From an uncultured Actinomycetes bacterium (GTDB lineage: Bacteria; Actinomycetota; Actinomycetes; Nanopelagicales; Nanopelagicaceae): a DNA stretch of 8,481 bases. The stretch covers positions 1 through 8,481 of the forward strand of contig CAIUBS010000135.1 of NCBI GenBank assembly GCA_903897475.1. The letters run 5' to 3'. A program made the position numbers and the translations under genes. Shown piece by piece: positions 6,083-8,481 of this stretch (position 1 is its first letter; the number at the start of each line of letters is the position of its first letter). The notes beneath the pieces were generated by a model that worked only from the letters and a program-made list of their open reading frames with translations, did not search any database and was not told where the DNA came from.

Positions 6083-6737
6083 TATTTGATATCTCTAAAG
6101 TAAATAGACGTTTTGTGGTAGGAAGTTTGGCAATTTTTTGCATCCAAATGTATGCGATAAATGTAGTAATTACACCAGAAATTATTATTAGTTGACCCAC
6201 TGGTTGTATGTAGGCTTGCCTAGCATTCTCTTGAGTTCTAAGTATTAAGAAAAGAAGCCAGGGTGCAAGGGCAGCTAAGTTCGCTGAATTCTTTATCCAT
6301 CCAAACCTAATCTGTATCTCTCCTCGTAGAGCCAAGTCGGCAGAGACATATTCAGATAGCTCTCTTAAGACTTTTATAGTGTTCTTACTTCCAAACATTG
6401 AGGCAAAATAAAGTGTTTCAAAAAGTTGATCTGCGATTGGATCAGAGAACTCACTTTTTAAGTAATTTAGTGAAGAATCAAACCTTTCTCCATTTGATAT
6501 CTTCTCAGAAAAAGTTTGGAACTGATATCGGACAGAACTAGGTCCTACCTTTCCAACAGTAGTTAGGCTTTCTGAAATAGAGGCTCCAGACTGAAGTGAG
6601 GAAATTATCAAATCAAGAACTTCAGGCCATGAATTTGCTTGCTGAGCTTTCACTTTTTTAGATTTATAGGAGTTATAAGATAAGGAGAGCCCCATTAAAA
6701 TTATCGTATTGATGATGATTATGGTTAAAAGACTCAT
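6069..6737 (-). CDS. tadB: Tad/type II secretion F-domain inner-membrane protein, TadB-like
   Basis: This is the first platform protein of the Tad-type system. The protein is 222 residues. A membrane helix at about 3-20 is followed by a basic patch (KSKKVK). A T2SSF domain follows (about 37-200), recognisable from 'SWPEVLDLIISSLQSGASI', 'GPSSVRYQFQTF', 'DPIADQLFETLYFASMFGS' and 'LRGEIQIRFGWIKNSANLA', all with clear counterparts in actinobacterial TadB. Two further hydrophobic segments lie at about 153-166 and 183-199, and the C terminus 'IAKLP...KR' is also typical. The ATG (6737) directly abuts the tadA stop codon with no gap and no good Shine-Dalgarno, so translation probably depends on ribosomes finishing tadA. 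It overlaps tadC by 14 bases. Confidence 0.86.
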   Translation of the reverse strand: MSLLTIIIINTIILMGLSLSYNSYKSKKVKAQQANSWPEVLDLIISSLQSGASISESLTTVGKVGPSSVRYQFQTFSEKISNGERFDSSLNYLKSEFSDPIADQLFETLYFASMFGSKNTIKVLRELSEYVSADLALRGEIQIRFGWIKNSANLAALAPWLLFLILRTQENARQAYIQPVGQLIIISGVITTFIAYIWMQKIAKLPTTKRLFTLEISNNEQS

Positions 6738-7760
6738 CTAATTTATGCGATTTCTTTTTGATTTAAGCGTATCTAAATTTCCTAAACCCTTAATATGCTC
6801 CTTGCCATTCCATTTGAAAACAGATTCAATTTCAATTACTGAATCTTCGCATCTTCCTGTAACTACTGATATTTCAGATACTCGCCGCATTCCATGAGCA
6901 TCAATTGAACATTGAATTACTAAATCGATGCTGCTAGCTATTGTTGGAGTGATGAATTTTTGTGCAATATTTTCACCAGCTAAAAGTGGAAGTAGTTGTA
7001 ATTTATTGATTGCACCACGAACTGAGTTAGCATGAAGAGTGGCCATACCGGGTAAACCTGAATTTAATGCAACAAGTAAATCTAGCGCTTCTGCCTCCCT
7101 TACTTCACCAACAATAATTCGACTTGGTCTCATTCTTAGGGATTCTTTAATTAGCCTGCGTAGTGATATTTCGCCCTCTCCTTCTAAATTCGCAGTTCTA
7201 GTTTGTAATGCAATCCAGTCCGGTAGATTTAATTTCAGCTCAAATACTTCTTCAATTGTTATAACTCTCTCTATTGCAGATACCTGACTCAAAAGCGCAC
7301 TTAGAAAAGTAGTTTTTCCAGCTTGAGTACCGCCGCTTACTAAGAAGTTAAATCCTAGATATATAGATTCTTTTAGAAATTCAGCCATCTCTTGGCTTAT
7401 TGATCCAAGAGTTACTAAATCATCAAAATTATTTCCTTTACCCAAGTGCTTACGAATGTTTATTGCCCACTGGTTAGCTGTTACTTCAGGTATTGCAACA
7501 TGCAACCTACTACCATCGGGTAACCTAGCATCAACAAATGGCGTACTAACATCGAGTCTTCTTCCTCCCCAAACTAACAGCCTTTCAATTACATCTTGGA
7601 TTATCTCTTGGGTAAGTATTAAATTTGTTAACTCACTTTGGCCACCTCTGGCGACAAATATTTGACTTGGGGAGTTAATCCAAATCTCCTCTACCTGAGG
7701 ATCATCTATTAAATCCTGTAATGGCCCAAATACTGAGCTTTGAACAGTTTTATTGATCAC
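6738..7760 (-). CDS. tadA: Tad/CpaF-family secretion ATPase
   Basis: This is the cytoplasmic hexameric motor ATPase of the VirB11/CpaF family that powers Tad pilus assembly or related secretion. The protein is 340 residues, the short actinobacterial form lacking the long N-terminal extension of classical CpaF. The N-terminal domain includes 'DDPQVEEIWINSP' (19-31) and 'VDARLPDGSRL' (76-86). The Walker A is 'GGTQAGKTT' (143-151). An acidic motif 'IEEVFEL' lies at 169-175, where 'IEDxxEL' is usual. The Walker B region is 'MRPSRIIVGEVREAEAL' (210-226), and the His box is 'TLHANS' (H243). The start is a GTG at 7760 with a TAG stop two codons upstream, so no longer start exists. There is no clear Shine-Dalgarno, but GATAAT ends seven bases before the GTG. 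The tad genes then run without gaps to tadC. Confidence 0.93.
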   Translation of the reverse strand: MINKTVQSSVFGPLQDLIDDPQVEEIWINSPSQIFVARGGQSELTNLILTQEIIQDVIERLLVWGGRRLDVSTPFVDARLPDGSRLHVAIPEVTANQWAINIRKHLGKGNNFDDLVTLGSISQEMAEFLKESIYLGFNFLVSGGTQAGKTTFLSALLSQVSAIERVITIEEVFELKLNLPDWIALQTRTANLEGEGEISLRRLIKESLRMRPSRIIVGEVREAEALDLLVALNSGLPGMATLHANSVRGAINKLQLLPLLAGENIAQKFITPTIASSIDLVIQCSIDAHGMRRVSEISVVTGRCEDSVIEIESVFKWNGKEHIKGLGNLDTLKSKRNRIN

Positions 7761-7766
7761 TTGCTA

Positions 7767-7772
7767 ATTATC
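7767..7772 (-). promoter_or_regulatory. Candidate -10 box for leaderless tadA transcript
   Basis: On the minus strand GATAAT (five of six consensus positions) is followed by TAGCAA and then the GTG start of tadA, the same six-base spacing seen before argG. No convincing -35 is visible. It lies in the 79-base gap after the GGDEF-like gene, so the tad genes may have their own promoter. Confidence 0.4.
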
Positions 7773-7791
7773 AAGGGAAATTACAGTAAGA

Positions 7792-7807
7792 AATTCAGCT
7801 GTGAATT
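7792..7807. repeat. Perfect inverted repeat upstream of tadA
   Basis: AATTCA (7792-7797) and TGAATT (7802-7807) flank a four-base loop in the gap between the GGDEF-like gene and tadA. On the minus strand it is followed by TCTTAC. It could be a weak terminator for the upstream gene or an operator about 20 bases above the proposed tadA -10. AT-rich repeats of this length also arise by chance. Confidence 0.3.
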
Positions 7808-7839
7808 AAAAACTGAGCTTTAAAACTTAATAAATACGC

Positions 7840-8316
7840 TTAGTTACTCTTAAAGTGCAGTTCGTCAATTTGGCTATACCAATCTAGTTGGCTCTGGCCC
7901 TTAGTTCTGTGTGATATTTCAATTTCAAAGTAGTTTGGTAATATCTGTTTTACTCTTTTAAGAATATCTTGACTAATTTCATCATCAACTTCTGTTACTA
8001 ATACCCAAAATCCAAGTTGAGAAATTCGACAAATACAATCAGAATTGCGAAAAATTTGTTTCAATTTAAAATTTACTTCAATTAAGGCATTCTCAAGAAA
8101 AAGCTGAGAGTTTTGAATTAGGTCTTGATTGTGAATTTTTTTCATATTTATACTTATGCTGATAATGCTTAGCTTTGAGCCATTTCTATCGGATAATTGG
8201 GAATCTCTTCTTACAATCTGATTAAATTGATTCGGTGCGATAGTGCCAGTCAATAGGTCAATCTCGCCATTATTCTTAAAGAATAAATCAGGCATCATCT
8301 GACTACTATCTTCCAT
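7840..8316 (-). CDS. Degenerate GGDEF-like domain protein, probably catalytically inactive
   Basis: This 158-residue protein resembles a lone GGDEF (diguanylate cyclase) domain in its overall pattern. 'IDLLTGTIAPNQF' at 19-31 matches the 'DxLTGLxNRRxF' opening. 'LSIISISINMKKIHNQD' at 49-65 matches the strand with 'D.D.FK.IND'. 'IFRNSDCICRI' at 88-98 matches the 'R.SD...R.G' segment. Where an active enzyme has GGDEF, this protein reads 'SQLGFWVLV' (99-107), so the signature is lost, and the metal-binding aspartate of the FKxIN strand is N57. I infer no cyclase activity; it may be a regulatory or scaffolding remnant. No membrane segment or sensor domain is present. It heads the minus-strand tad block, 79 bases before tadA. 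The start ATG 8316 has no Shine-Dalgarno and lies 27 bases from a divergent gene. The family call is by pattern only. Confidence 0.68.
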   Translation of the reverse strand: MEDSSQMMPDLFFKNNGEIDLLTGTIAPNQFNQIVRRDSQLSDRNGSKLSIISISINMKKIHNQDLIQNSQLFLENALIEVNFKLKQIFRNSDCICRISQLGFWVLVTEVDDEISQDILKRVKQILPNYFEIEISHRTKGQSQLDWYSQIDELHFKSN

Positions 8317-8331
8317 TATGTTTGAGAAGAG

Positions 8332-8337
8332 TAGTAT
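8332..8337 (+). promoter_or_regulatory. Candidate -10 box for the divergent membrane-protein gene
   Basis: TAGTAT is followed by six bases and then ATG 8344, the same leaderless-type geometry as argG and tadA. An AGG at 8339-8341 could alternatively serve as a short Shine-Dalgarno, and no -35 is evident. On the opposite strand TACTCT (8333-8328) could serve the GGDEF-like gene, so the two divergent promoters would overlap. Confidence 0.3.
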
Positions 8338-8343
8338 TAGGTA

Positions 8344-8481
8344 ATGAATCTGAAAAGGTTTTTTACATTAGAGGCCAGCAGAAAGCGGGCAATTTACCTT
8401 TTAAAATTCGAATCTATATTGATTCTAGGAATCGTTATTTATCTTTTAGTGGCACCACTCATTTCTACCGTGAGTGAAGTA
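8344..8481 (+). CDS. N-terminal part of an unrecognised membrane protein (3' end outside window)
   Basis: An open frame of 46 codons runs from ATG 8344 to the end of the window. An in-frame TAG at 8338-8340 means no earlier start is possible. The translation begins MNLKRFFTLEASRKRAIYL. This basic, cytoplasmic-looking head is followed by a strongly hydrophobic stretch at about residues 24-40 ('ESILILGIVIYLLVAPLI'), consistent with a signal anchor or first membrane helix. It diverges from the GGDEF-like gene with only 27 bases between start codons. I do not recognise the family. It lacks a prepilin-peptidase site (no glycine before the helix), so I do not call it a pilin or TadE-like protein. 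Confidence 0.62.
   Translation, partial: MNLKRFFTLEASRKRAIYLLKFESILILGIVIYLLVAPLISTVSEV

Noticed and set aside
7039..7665. Two plus-strand open frames opposite tadA (7039-7287, 7456-7665).
   Set aside because: Serine/leucine-rich antisense shadows of a clearly coding ATPase gene.
8344..8481. Possible type IV pilin or TadE-like protein at the right edge.
   Set aside because: There is an acidic residue at the edge of the hydrophobic helix, but no prepilin-peptidase glycine before it, and the long basic head does not fit.
1..8481. CRISPR arrays, insertion sequences, tRNA or rRNA genes, toxin-antitoxin or defence genes.
   Set aside because: No spaced direct repeats, transposase motifs, tRNA-like folds or relevant domains were seen. 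Nearly all of the window is filled by the genes described.

Overview
The window looks like a piece of the chromosome of a streamlined, AT-rich actinobacterium. The GTP cyclohydrolase II half of RibBA carries the 'LRGHEGRGIGL' variant that I associate with actinobacteria. The tad-type ATPase and its two TadB/TadC partners are of the short actinobacterial type. Several genes have a TANNNT -10 box placed six bases before the start codon, which suits leaderless transcription. Base composition looks like roughly 35-40% GC by eye, and genes are packed with overlaps or very short gaps. A freshwater acI/Nanopelagicales-like organism fits, but this is inference and other low-GC actinobacteria remain possible.

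Layout. From 1 to 561 (+) is the 3' part of a pirin-family gene. It converges on a riboflavin biosynthesis operon on the minus strand (3858 down to 602): ribD, ribE, ribBA, ribH. The operon is headed by an FMN riboswitch (3927-4052) with its own promoter. From 5442 down to 4117 (-) is argG. From 8316 down to 5465 (-) is a small secretion/pilus block: a degenerate GGDEF-like protein, a TadA/CpaF ATPase, TadB and TadC. At 8344 a divergent membrane-protein gene begins on the plus strand and runs off the end.

How the genes work together. RibBA makes both riboflavin precursors, from GTP and from ribulose 5-phosphate. RibD deaminates and reduces the GTP-derived branch. RibH joins the branches to form lumazine, and RibE dismutates lumazine to riboflavin. 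The junctions overlap by 1 to 23 bases, so translation is probably coupled. FMN made from the product can shut the operon off through the riboswitch, whose leader contains a plausible sequestor/anti-sequestor switch around the ribD Shine-Dalgarno sequence. The tad block encodes only the motor ATPase and the two inner-membrane platform proteins. No pilin, TadE/F, prepilin peptidase or CpaE/Ssd gene is visible here.

I do not see a clearly undescribed system. The most interesting points are the enzyme-dead-looking GGDEF protein heading the tad genes, the readable riboswitch expression platform, the long (E. coli-type) ArgG, and the recurrent leaderless-type starts.
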